64,000 nucleotides of DNA from CAZDQL01 sp964507325 (GTDB lineage: Bacteria > Planctomycetota > UBA1135 > GCA-002686595): the NCBI GenBank assembly GCA_964507325.1, contig CAZDQL010000022.1, positions 1-64,000 of the forward strand, written 5' to 3'. A program made the translations under genes and the position numbers. The notes beneath the pieces were generated by a model. The model made no database searches. It was not told where the DNA came from and saw only the letters and a program-made list of their open reading frames with translations. This document shows positions 43,295-50,976 of this stretch, piece by piece (positions within the stretch are counted from its first letter, which is position 1; every line of letters starts with the position of its first letter).

Positions 43295-44781
43295 TCCCGA
43301 TCATCGCCTCCGTCACCGATCCCGAGATTCGGGCCCGCGCCGTCGCGCGCTACCGGGAACGCGGGATCGTGCTGCCCACCTTCGCGCAGATGCGCGATCC
43401 TCGCGAGGTGCCGGCCGGCGTGCGCACGCGCCTGAGCGGCGTCGGTCTCTGGGACCGCGACCCCTTGAATCTCTTCCGCATCACCTGGAAGAACGAGCCC
43501 ATCGATCGGGGGGGTGGCTTCGGTGGCGTGAACTGGCTCGAGCTGCCCTCGGCCTTGACCGGCGTCCCGGCTCGCATCGTCGCGCTGGTCGGCAAGTGGT
43601 TTCCGACCGGAGCGCACAAGGTTGGAGCCGCCTACGGCTGCCTCGCGCCCAAGATCATCTCGGGCGGCTTCGATCCCACCTACCACAAGGCGGTGTGGCC
43701 TTCGACGGGGAACTTCTGCCGCGGCGGTGCCTTCGACTCCCACCTGATGGACTGCACCGCGATCGCCATCCTGCCCGAGGAGATGAGCCGCGAACGCTTC
43801 GAGTGGCTGCGGGAGATCGGCGCCGAGGTCATCGCGACACCGGGCTGCGAGTCGAACGTCAAGGAGATCTACGACAAGTGCTGGGAGGTGCGCCGCACGC
43901 GCGAGGACGTCGTGGTCTTCAACCAGTTCTCCGAGTTCGGCAACGCCGTCTGGCACTACCACTGCACCGGGGCTGCCGTCGAGGAAGTGGCTGCGTCGTT
44001 GCTGGAGGGCCGCGGGCGGCTGGCGGCCTACGTCTCCGCCACCGGTTCGGCGGGGACGATCGCGGCCGGGGACTACCTGCGCACGATCGCGCCCGCGATT
44101 CGCGTCGTGGCCTCGGAGGCCCTGCAATGCCCGACGCTGTTGGAGAGCGGCTTCGGCGGCCATCGCATCGAGGGGATCGGCGACAAGCACGTGCCCTGGA
44201 TCCACAACGCCCGCAACACCGACGTCGTCACGGCCATCGACGACGACGAGTGCCTGCGCCTCTTGCGCCTCTTCAACGAGCCGGCGGGTCGTGAGGTCCT
44301 GGTCGCCGAAGGGGTCGCGGAAGCCGCCGTCGAGGAGCTGCCGCTGCTCGGGATCTCGGGCATCGCCAACGTGCTGGCGGCCATCAAGACCGCGCGCTGG
44401 TTCGAGCTGGACCGCGACGATCTCGTCGTCACCGTCGCCACCGACTCGGTCGCCCTGTACGGATCGCGTCTCGACGAGCTGCGCGAGGAACGGGGCACCT
44501 ACACCCGCGATCGAGCGGGGCGCGACTTCGAACGCTGCCTGCACGGGCAGCGGACCGATTACACCAAGGAGCTGACCTTCCCGGAACGCCGTGCGATCCA
44601 CAACCTGAAGTACTACACCTGGGTCGAGCAGCAGGGGATGGATGTGAGCGACCTCGAGCAGCTCTGGTCCGACCGCGAGATCTGGCCGCGGATCTTCGCG
44701 CAGCCGGCGCGCTGGGACGAGATGATCGCCGAGTTCAACGCCGAGGCGGGCGTGCTCTCGACGCTCGAGGCGAGGGACTGA
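43291..44781 (+). CDS. Uncharacterised fold-type-II PLP-dependent enzyme in the purine operon
   Basis: A 496-residue protein, translationally coupled to ssnA (ATGA overlap). It belongs to the tryptophan-synthase-beta/cysteine-synthase superfamily: putative PLP Lys110 in 'WFPTGAHKVGAAYG', 'STGNFCRGGAFDS' (substrate loop), 'SATGSAGTIAAGDYL' (phosphate-binding loop, about residue 250), and 'VTVATDSVALYGSRL'. It is about 100 residues longer than YgeX and not closely similar, with an N-terminal extension and a C-terminal helical tail ('VEQQGMDVSDLEQLW'). It is not one of the seven genes usually listed for gut uric-acid clusters. By context it could be a second ammonia-lyase or beta-replacing enzyme acting on diaminopropionate-like intermediates. 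Function not established. Confidence 0.85.
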   Translation: MIPIIASVTDPEIRARAVARYRERGIVLPTFAQMRDPREVPAGVRTRLSGVGLWDRDPLNLFRITWKNEPIDRGGGFGGVNWLELPSALTGVPARIVALVGKWFPTGAHKVGAAYGCLAPKIISGGFDPTYHKAVWPSTGNFCRGGAFDSHLMDCTAIAILPEEMSRERFEWLREIGAEVIATPGCESNVKEIYDKCWEVRRTREDVVVFNQFSEFGNAVWHYHCTGAAVEEVAASLLEGRGRLAAYVSATGSAGTIAAGDYLRTIAPAIRVVASEALQCPTLLESGFGGHRIEGIGDKHVPWIHNARNTDVVTAIDDDECLRLLRLFNEPAGREVLVAEGVAEAAVEELPLLGISGIANVLAAIKTARWFELDRDDLVVTVATDSVALYGSRLDELREERGTYTRDRAGRDFERCLHGQRTDYTKELTFPERRAIHNLKYYTWVEQQGMDVSDLEQLWSDREIWPRIFAQPARWDEMIAEFNAEAGVLSTLEARD

Positions 44782-44795
44782 CGTGGGTAGGTTTC

Positions 44796-44990
44796 TGAAC
44801 TGCCCCCTTCAATGTGCACCGGGCGCCTCGGCGCCAGCGTCCCACCGGCCGCTTCGCCAGTCAGGCCCGTTGTTGACGGCCCTCGGCGGGCAGGAGGGCC
44901 TGCTTCGAGATGGAAGCGCCCGAAGTCTTTGTCAGTACGAGAGTTACGGCGAAAGGGCCCCAGGAATGCACACTGAAAGGGGGCAGTCCA
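44796..44990. mobile_element. MITE-like inverted-repeat element, copy A, inserted at the hyuA start
   Basis: A 195-bp segment bounded by terminal inverted repeats of about 25 bp: left TGAACTGCCCCCTTCAATGT (44796-44815), right end reading inwards TGGACTGCCCCCTTTCAGTG (from 44990). It has no transposase gene. The TGA...TCA-like ends and C-run resemble IS3-family termini, so it may be a non-autonomous derivative mobilised in trans. A related copy lies at 59850-60065. The stretch GTGGGT occurs on both flanks but is not adjacent to the left end, so no clean target duplication is seen. The frame of hyuA stays open through the element. Confidence 0.75.
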
Positions 44991-46381
44991 GTGGGTTCCT
45001 GATCGTCGACGCGCTCCTGGCCGACGGCGATCGGGCTCGTCCCGGTCATCTGCGGACCGAGGGTGAGCAGATCGCCGAGGTCCTCTCGGACGAGCTCTCG
45101 CGCGAGGTGCTGACGGCGCTGGCCGCTCGCCACGGCTGCGAGATGGTCGAGGGTCGCGCGCGTTGGCTGGTGCCGGGAGGGATCGATCCGCACGTACATT
45201 TCGCCCTGCCCGTGGCCGGCACGGTCACCGTAGACGACTTCGCGAGCGGTAGCCGGGCGGCGCTAGCCGGCGGCACCACAAGCATCATCGACTTCGTCAC
45301 GCCGGCCCGCGACGAGCCGCTGCCGGCGGCCTTCGCCACGCGGCTCAGCGAGGCGGAGAGTGCCGCCTGTGACTACGCGCTCCACGCCAGCGTGACCGGA
45401 TGGCGCGACGAGATCCCCGAGGAGCTCGCCACTTGCGTCGAGCGCTTCGGCGCGCGCTCGGTGAAGGTCTACCTGGCCTACCTCGAGACGATCGGGCTCG
45501 AGGGGAACGATCTGGTGGCTGCGCTGGCGGCTGCGGCGAACCTGGATCTCACCGTCCTGATGCACTGCGAGGACGGCGCCCGGATCGTGCAGCGCCAGCG
45601 CGCCCTGCTAGCCGCCGGCAAGTGCGATCCCGTGGCCCACGCTCATTCGCGTCCCCCACAGGACGAGGTGAGTGCCGTCGAAGCCGCACTGCTGCTCGCC
45701 GCTCGCACCGGCTGTCGCCCGTACGTGGTGCACGTCTCCACCGCCGGTGCCCTGCATGCGATCGCGGCGGCCCGGGCCGCCGGGCAAGAGGTCCTGGCCG
45801 AGACCTGTCCGCAGTACCTGTGGCGGGACGAGAGGGAGTACGTCGCGCCCTTCGAACGGGCGGCGGCTGCGGTGATGAGCCCGCCCCTGCGACCGCGCAC
45901 GGACCGGGACGCCTTGCGCGGGGCCGTGGCGGCTGGCGCGTTCGACGTCGTCGCGACGGACCACTGCTCCTTCTCCCGTGAGCAGAAGACCCGCGGTCGC
46001 GACGACTTCACGCGCATTCCGGGCGGTGTGGCCGGTGTGCAACACCGGCTCGCGCTGTTGCACACGCTGCTCGCGAGCGAGGGTGGCGCGGACCCCAACG
46101 CCTGGGTACGCCTGACGTCGCGCCGCCCGGCGCAGGTCTTCGGCCACTACCCGCGCAAGGGCTGTCTGCGCCCCGGCAGCGACGCCGACCTGGTGCTGTG
46201 GGACCCCGGCGCCGTGTCGACGATCTCGGCGTCGAGCGACGAGCAGGCCGCCGACCAGAGCCTCTACGAGGGCCAGAGCGTGCGCGGGCGCGCCGACCAT
46301 GTCTGGCTGCGGGGCCGGCGGGTGGTTCGCGATGCAGTCGTCACGGCAGTCGCCGGGTCGGGTCGCTATCTGGGCCGCTGA
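44966..46381 (+). CDS. hyuA: Dihydropyrimidinase/hydantoinase (HyuA) of the purine operon
   Basis: A 471-residue cyclic amidohydrolase from the ATG at 44966. The open frame extends to a GTG at 44783, directly after the previous stop with a GAGG ribosome-binding site, which was probably the original start before the inverted-repeat element inserted. Metal ligands: His76/His78 in 'GGIDPHVHFAL', carbamylated Lys165 in 'SVKVYLAY', His in 'LMHCEDG' and 'YVVHVSTAGAL', Asp in 'VATDHCSF'. 'CPQYLWRDEREY' and 'RIPGGVAGVQHRLALL' are D-hydantoinase signatures. It opens cyclic ureides, fitting hydrolysis of the purine-derived ring. Last gene of the operon; converges on the C25 peptidase gene. Confidence 0.92.
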   Translation: MHTERGQSSGFLIVDALLADGDRARPGHLRTEGEQIAEVLSDELSREVLTALAARHGCEMVEGRARWLVPGGIDPHVHFALPVAGTVTVDDFASGSRAALAGGTTSIIDFVTPARDEPLPAAFATRLSEAESAACDYALHASVTGWRDEIPEELATCVERFGARSVKVYLAYLETIGLEGNDLVAALAAAANLDLTVLMHCEDGARIVQRQRALLAAGKCDPVAHAHSRPPQDEVSAVEAALLLAARTGCRPYVVHVSTAGALHAIAAARAAGQEVLAETCPQYLWRDEREYVAPFERAAAAVMSPPLRPRTDRDALRGAVAAGAFDVVATDHCSFSREQKTRGRDDFTRIPGGVAGVQHRLALLHTLLASEGGADPNAWVRLTSRRPAQVFGHYPRKGCLRPGSDADLVLWDPGAVSTISASSDEQAADQSLYEGQSVRGRADHVWLRGRRVVRDAVVTAVAGSGRYLGR

Positions 46382-46414
46382 GAACGAACGAGCAGCGGTG
46401 ATTCCCCGGGAGGA

Positions 46415-48472
46415 TTACAGGTTGTCCGCTACCCGCAACCGCAGCTCCGGATCACCGAACAGGGTCAGCTCGTAGTACTGATAGCGGAACCACCCGATGC
46501 TGTCCAAGCGCCACAGACAGCGCTCCCTGGCCTCCTGTAGCGCACGGCCGAGCTCGAAGGTGCCCTCACCGAGCGGGCTGTGGAAGAACTCCCGGATGAA
46601 CATGGTCGTCACGGAATCGAGGTTGTTTCCGCTGGCTCCCAGACCGTCTCTCGAGTTGACGAGGCAGGCAAAAGCACCATGCTCCATGGTGGTGATCTCT
46701 TCGGCGAAGCAGTCGTCGACGTCGAATGAACCCACCCAGCACGAATCATCGACAAAGAGGAAATAGTCGGTATTCGTCAGGTTCTCGATACAGTCATACA
46801 TGTTGTATGAGTGAGGAGTGGTGCACAGCTTCACCATTCCCCAGTTCGAGTCCCCATGGTCGGCTATGTAGATGATCTGTGGCGTCGTGAATGCACCCTC
46901 ACCATTCAAGATCGGGAGCAACTCTGTCGTCGCATCCCAACCATCACTGTAGTAGTCCCACGGAGGATTCACGTGTCCGACGCGGTTCCACGAGCTGGGC
47001 GCGTAGTCCTCGTCGTAGAGAGTCGTCACGCTGAAGTCGCGCGCATTGGGAATGCTGGGGCTCTCCAGACCCGCAGTGAAATGGCCGAGATAGAGACTCG
47101 AGCCGAGCCGCATCAGCTCCGAGAAGGGCTTGTTGAACTCCTGTATGTCACCGAAGCCCAGGTAGCCGCCCATGGTCGCAGCGACGTTCAGGTAGGGGTC
47201 GTCAGTGCTCTCGTAGACGAGTGTCTTCTCGACGAAGTTGCGCACGTCAGAGGCGTTCTCCACCGCTGCGCGGCCGACGAACACCTCAGCCCTCAAATCG
47301 ACGTCGCCACCGCCCGGGCCGTCGTGTTTCTCGGCGTACTTGCCATCCGCGTCCTCGTCGAAGGTGCAGTCGGGCGGATCGACGCAGCCGTAGTACAGGT
47401 CCGCCGGCACCGTGTAGCCCGAATGGAAGAACATCCGCGCCGGGATGATGTCCTCCGTACCGGCCAGCAGCGCGTACTCCGAGTCCCAGACCTGGTAGGC
47501 ATCTATCAGGAAGTTCCTGATTCTGGTCGCGTCGTCACTTCCGCCACTCGGCTTCGATCCGTCGTAGTTCGCGCAGATCCAGTCCGTGGTGACGATGCCC
47601 GCAGGAATGCCCCGGCTGATCTTCGAGTCACAGAGGGCCTGGAAGGAGTACTGACCCGTCACGTTCGCGAGGCTGTCGTTGGTGATGACGATGTACTCGT
47701 AGTCCGCCCCGTAGTAAGGGCTTCTGGGATCTGACAGCGGCGTGGTGAGGGACGTGCTGGCGGGGTTGGGGGGCGGCGTGACGCCACCGCGATTCGGATT
47801 GGAGTAGGAAGCCAGCGCGCCGGGGTTGTCCAGGTGGCGCCGCAGCTTGCGCGTCAAGGCCTCCGTGGGGCTGACGCGATACGGGGAGTCGCTGCTGGCT
47901 AGGTGCACCGTCAGCCTCATCCGCGGCGCCATTCTCAGCAGGCCGGATCTGGGCGCGTACTGGAGAGGGAAGAGATTCACGTGCGCAATCCGGTAGCCGC
48001 GGTCTGATTGGACGGTCACCAGAGCGTGCTGCTCGAGGGGCCAGTACTCCGTCGAGGAGTAGATTGCGGGATCCGGTCGGGTCGGCGTGGCCGGAGGGCC
48101 GACGTGCCGGAAGAACTGCACCGCGCCGTGTTCGAGTTCGTGTGTCCCGGGCAGCGGATACACGTCGAGCGCCTCACTGGTAACCGCTTCGATCCGCGTG
48201 CCAGACGGCAGGAGGATCTGTGCGTGTCCTACAGGAATGACCGGTTCACCCTCCTGGTTGTGGCGCTTGAGCCCGCTGACCGTGACGCGCGCGCCATCGC
48301 CTGCGGTGACGACTTCGGGCGCACCAAAGTCGTACTCGAGGATGATGGCCTCAGCGGTGCAGGTCACACGTGGCTTCCGTTGGCTGGCGGCATCGGAAGC
48401 GCCGGGGCCGATCACTGCGAGGAGACAGGCGGTGAGGGTCGCTGCTCGTGGGAACATGCTGGTGATCGTCAT
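46415..48472 (-). CDS. Gingipain-like C25 cysteine peptidase (secreted)
   Basis: A 685-residue protein. The ATG complementary to 48470-48472 is preferred over an upstream GTG because GAGGAA lies 9 bases before it. A signal peptide spans about residues 1-29 ('LTACLLAVIGPGASDA'). The pro-domain-like N-terminal third is beta-rich ('GEPVIPVGHAQILLPSGT'). The C25 catalytic part begins near 'YEYIVITNDSLANV', with 'YALLAGTEDIIPAR', the catalytic His in 'IIYIADHGDSNWG' (about 539) and the catalytic Cys in 'FVDDSCWVGSF' (about 578). The C-terminus 'LTLFGDPELRLRV' is typical of the C25 end. No type IX secretion C-terminal domain is seen. Clan CD fold; substrate unknown. The caspase-like gene lies 189 bp upstream on the same strand. 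Confidence 0.88.
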   Translation of the reverse strand: MTITSMFPRAATLTACLLAVIGPGASDAASQRKPRVTCTAEAIILEYDFGAPEVVTAGDGARVTVSGLKRHNQEGEPVIPVGHAQILLPSGTRIEAVTSEALDVYPLPGTHELEHGAVQFFRHVGPPATPTRPDPAIYSSTEYWPLEQHALVTVQSDRGYRIAHVNLFPLQYAPRSGLLRMAPRMRLTVHLASSDSPYRVSPTEALTRKLRRHLDNPGALASYSNPNRGGVTPPPNPASTSLTTPLSDPRSPYYGADYEYIVITNDSLANVTGQYSFQALCDSKISRGIPAGIVTTDWICANYDGSKPSGGSDDATRIRNFLIDAYQVWDSEYALLAGTEDIIPARMFFHSGYTVPADLYYGCVDPPDCTFDEDADGKYAEKHDGPGGGDVDLRAEVFVGRAAVENASDVRNFVEKTLVYESTDDPYLNVAATMGGYLGFGDIQEFNKPFSELMRLGSSLYLGHFTAGLESPSIPNARDFSVTTLYDEDYAPSSWNRVGHVNPPWDYYSDGWDATTELLPILNGEGAFTTPQIIYIADHGDSNWGMVKLCTTPHSYNMYDCIENLTNTDYFLFVDDSCWVGSFDVDDCFAEEITTMEHGAFACLVNSRDGLGASGNNLDSVTTMFIREFFHSPLGEGTFELGRALQEARERCLWRLDSIGWFRYQYYELTLFGDPELRLRVADNL

Positions 48473-48661
48473 GGCGGACACTTCCTCATGCAGCTTTGAG
48501 CACTACGCGCAGTGCGCGGCGTCCGGGGAGCGGATTCCCCTTGCGGGTCGTTGCGCAGGTGCCACGGTGACCGGTCCTCGAGACCGATACCCGATTCTAC
48601 GTGAGTCCAGTCACCCGAGCCAGGTCCCTGACTGAGGCTGCCTGGTGAGGCGTTCAAACTT

Positions 48662-50710
48662 CTAACGGGGCCTTCCGACCAGCAGGTCGACCACGCCGAT
48701 CCCGATCAGCTCTCCGCTGGTCGCGCTCCTGGGTCCACCCCGCGTGGTGTCCGCTTTGGCGGCCCGGGCGATGATGGGAGGCAGGGCGGTCCTGGGAGTT
48801 CCTCGCGTCGTCGCATTGGAGTCGATCGAGAGGAAGTCCGACTGCTGATCGATGGTGGCGACCACCAGGTAGCGGTCGCGCATCGGTCGGGCGTTGGACC
48901 AGCTCGATTCGACATAGACGCCGATGGGGATGCGCAGCACTTCTCCCGGCTCCAGGGGCCCGGGATCCCGTCTGTTGGGTGCGGGCCAGACCGCCGTCCG
49001 CGTCCGGTTCTCCGTCAGGGAGAGGGCCATGACGTAGGCCCGCTGGCTGGAGAGGTTCCTCACTTCGAGCACCATGAGTGCGGGCGTGAGCTCACTGCTG
49101 CCGACGACGTGCACCTCCCCCGCGGCCGCCTGCGGGCCGCCCTCGGTCACGATCGAGGCGAGGGGGTAGTCCGGACCGAAGCGCGCTTCGGCTGCCCGCA
49201 CCTCGCTCTCGTTCGGTTCGCAGAAGCGGACCTCGATCGGAACCCGGCCGGCCTCTTCGTCGACCGCACACAGTGCCCGGTAGAGGAGCTCGTCCTCGAA
49301 GCGCTGGTGCAGGCGCACGGCGAGAGAGCCTCCACGCGGGTCCTCGTGCTCCCTCTCGGCCCACGACCGCAAACCACCCGGCCCGTAGAAGCAGATCTGC
49401 CCGGTCCCCTCCCGCAGGAGGCGGTAGTCCGCTTGCTCCCCGCCCAGCTCCACGTAGTCGTCGCTCGCCAGGAGTTCGCTGAGGTCCTCTTCGGTCGTGA
49501 AGATGCGCAGGCGTTCCTGACCCGCGGGTCGCTCGATCTCGATCGCGCGCAGGTACCGCTCAGCGAGCCCGGCGGGGGCCTCCCCGTCCCAGCGGGCGTG
49601 GGCCTCGGTGGAGTAGACGCGCAGGATGCTGGCCTCCCCGAGGAGCTCCAGGTCGAAGCCATCGTAGATGGCGAGCCTGGACTCGGGGCGCAGGCCGTGG
49701 ACCCGACCGCCCCTGAGTCGGATCAAGCCACCCGGCTGCGCACTGGCCTCGAAACCCGGGGGAGGGGGCATGAAGGTGCTGCCGAAGAGCTCGCGATCCA
49801 CCTCACCCTCGCAACACACCGTCTGGTCGGGGAAGCGTGCAGCGAGGCGCAAGGCGGTCGCTCCCGCGATGCTCGCGTAGCTCACTCCGGGCTCCGCCCG
49901 TTCCAGGGCGTCGACCAGGAAGAAGGTCAGGGCGCCGTGATGGACGGGCAGTCCAGTGGGCTGGCGCAGCACGAGCTCCTTGGCGGTCTGCCACTCGCGG
50001 CAGGCCGCCAGATGCACATAGCCTCGGGTCGAAGCCTCGGGGTCGTCCTCCAGGATCTCGATCCCCTGCGGCCAGAAATCCGCCACGCGCTGCGGCTCGA
50101 AGGGCTGCTGGCCGTGATCGAGCCCGCGCTGACGCACCTCCTGGTCGTCAGCGCCACGCAACCCGGTTGCCGAGTGGCAGGCGTCGGTCACCACGGTTGT
50201 CCTGGCGCGCCTGCGCACCAGCTCCGCAACCAGCGCGCGCAGCTCGTCGTCGACCAGGTCGTAGGCGCCGTCCAGATCGCCCCCGCGGCTGTCCCAGGCG
50301 ACGAGTGACGAGTCCCTGCCTTCGCGCTCGGCGCCGTCGACCGCGCCGATGTCGGGTACCCGTGAACCGTGGCCGGAGAACCAGAAGAGCACCTCGGTTC
50401 CCGGACCCGCCCCCTCGATCAAGTGCTCGCAGAAGGCGCGTACGATGCGCTCGTGGGTGGCTTGCTCATTCTCCAGGTACTCGATCGCCTGGGGCGCGAA
50501 CCCGAAGCGTTGCTCCAGCAATCTCCCCACCAGCCGCACGTCGTTCACGCAACCGCGCAGGTCCCCCACGCCCTCGGGATAGTCGTCGATGCCGACGAGC
50601 AGGGCCAGCTTCTTGGGCGAGGAGTCGGGCTCCTGCTCCTGGGAAGGGCCGTGCCAGTCCGTCCCGAGAACGATGAGCGGTGCGACGAGGAAGACGAGAA
50701 GGCCCTGCAT
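48662..50710 (-). CDS. Caspase-like (C14/metacaspase) peptidase with C-terminal beta domain
   Basis: A 682-residue protein from the ATG complementary to 50708-50710 ('MQGLLVFLVAPLIVLGTDWHG'), which gives a signal peptide; an alternative ATG at 50794 would add 28 residues without similarity. The caspase fold starts at 'KLALLVGIDDYPEGVGDLRGC'; the dyad is His114 in 'FWFSGHGSR' and Cys178 in 'VTDACHSATG'. 'LAACREWQTAKE' and 'HHGALTFFLVDAL' are typical of bacterial caspase homologues. The C-terminal half is beta-rich; the stretch 'VLEVRNLSSQRAYVMALSL' to 'PLEPGEVLRIP' resembles DUF4384-like domains often attached to caspases. The divergent neighbour is a Ser/Thr kinase-ECF pair. Likely regulatory or cell-death-like protease by family; not shown. 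Confidence 0.88.
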   Translation of the reverse strand: MQGLLVFLVAPLIVLGTDWHGPSQEQEPDSSPKKLALLVGIDDYPEGVGDLRGCVNDVRLVGRLLEQRFGFAPQAIEYLENEQATHERIVRAFCEHLIEGAGPGTEVLFWFSGHGSRVPDIGAVDGAEREGRDSSLVAWDSRGGDLDGAYDLVDDELRALVAELVRRRARTTVVTDACHSATGLRGADDQEVRQRGLDHGQQPFEPQRVADFWPQGIEILEDDPEASTRGYVHLAACREWQTAKELVLRQPTGLPVHHGALTFFLVDALERAEPGVSYASIAGATALRLAARFPDQTVCCEGEVDRELFGSTFMPPPPGFEASAQPGGLIRLRGGRVHGLRPESRLAIYDGFDLELLGEASILRVYSTEAHARWDGEAPAGLAERYLRAIEIERPAGQERLRIFTTEEDLSELLASDDYVELGGEQADYRLLREGTGQICFYGPGGLRSWAEREHEDPRGGSLAVRLHQRFEDELLYRALCAVDEEAGRVPIEVRFCEPNESEVRAAEARFGPDYPLASIVTEGGPQAAAGEVHVVGSSELTPALMVLEVRNLSSQRAYVMALSLTENRTRTAVWPAPNRRDPGPLEPGEVLRIPIGVYVESSWSNARPMRDRYLVVATIDQQSDFLSIDSNATTRGTPRTALPPIIARAAKADTTRGGPRSATSGELIGIGVVDLLVGRPR

Positions 50711-50976
50711 GGCTGTCAGATCTCCGGTGCCGGATGGAGCCGGCGCCGGCCTCCGATGATAGCGCGTTCGGTGACGGCGGAAGAGATGACTCATCCTTCG
50801 CTCCCTGGTCTCGAGCCCGGCACCTCCCTCTTCAACAGGGGCGTAGGTGGCGCCACCGAAGCGACTCCTGTTCACGTGGGTACGTAGCCGGGAAGCAGCG
50901 GAATCTCGGTGCGATCGATCCCACGCCATCCCCTAGAATCCTGGTGGCTACCTCGCTCTGGGGGTGTCCCGAGACC

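Noticed and set aside
44783..44965. Annotating the upstream GTG as the certain hyuA start
   Set aside because: The added residues derive from the inserted element and have no hydantoinase similarity; kept only as an alternative start.
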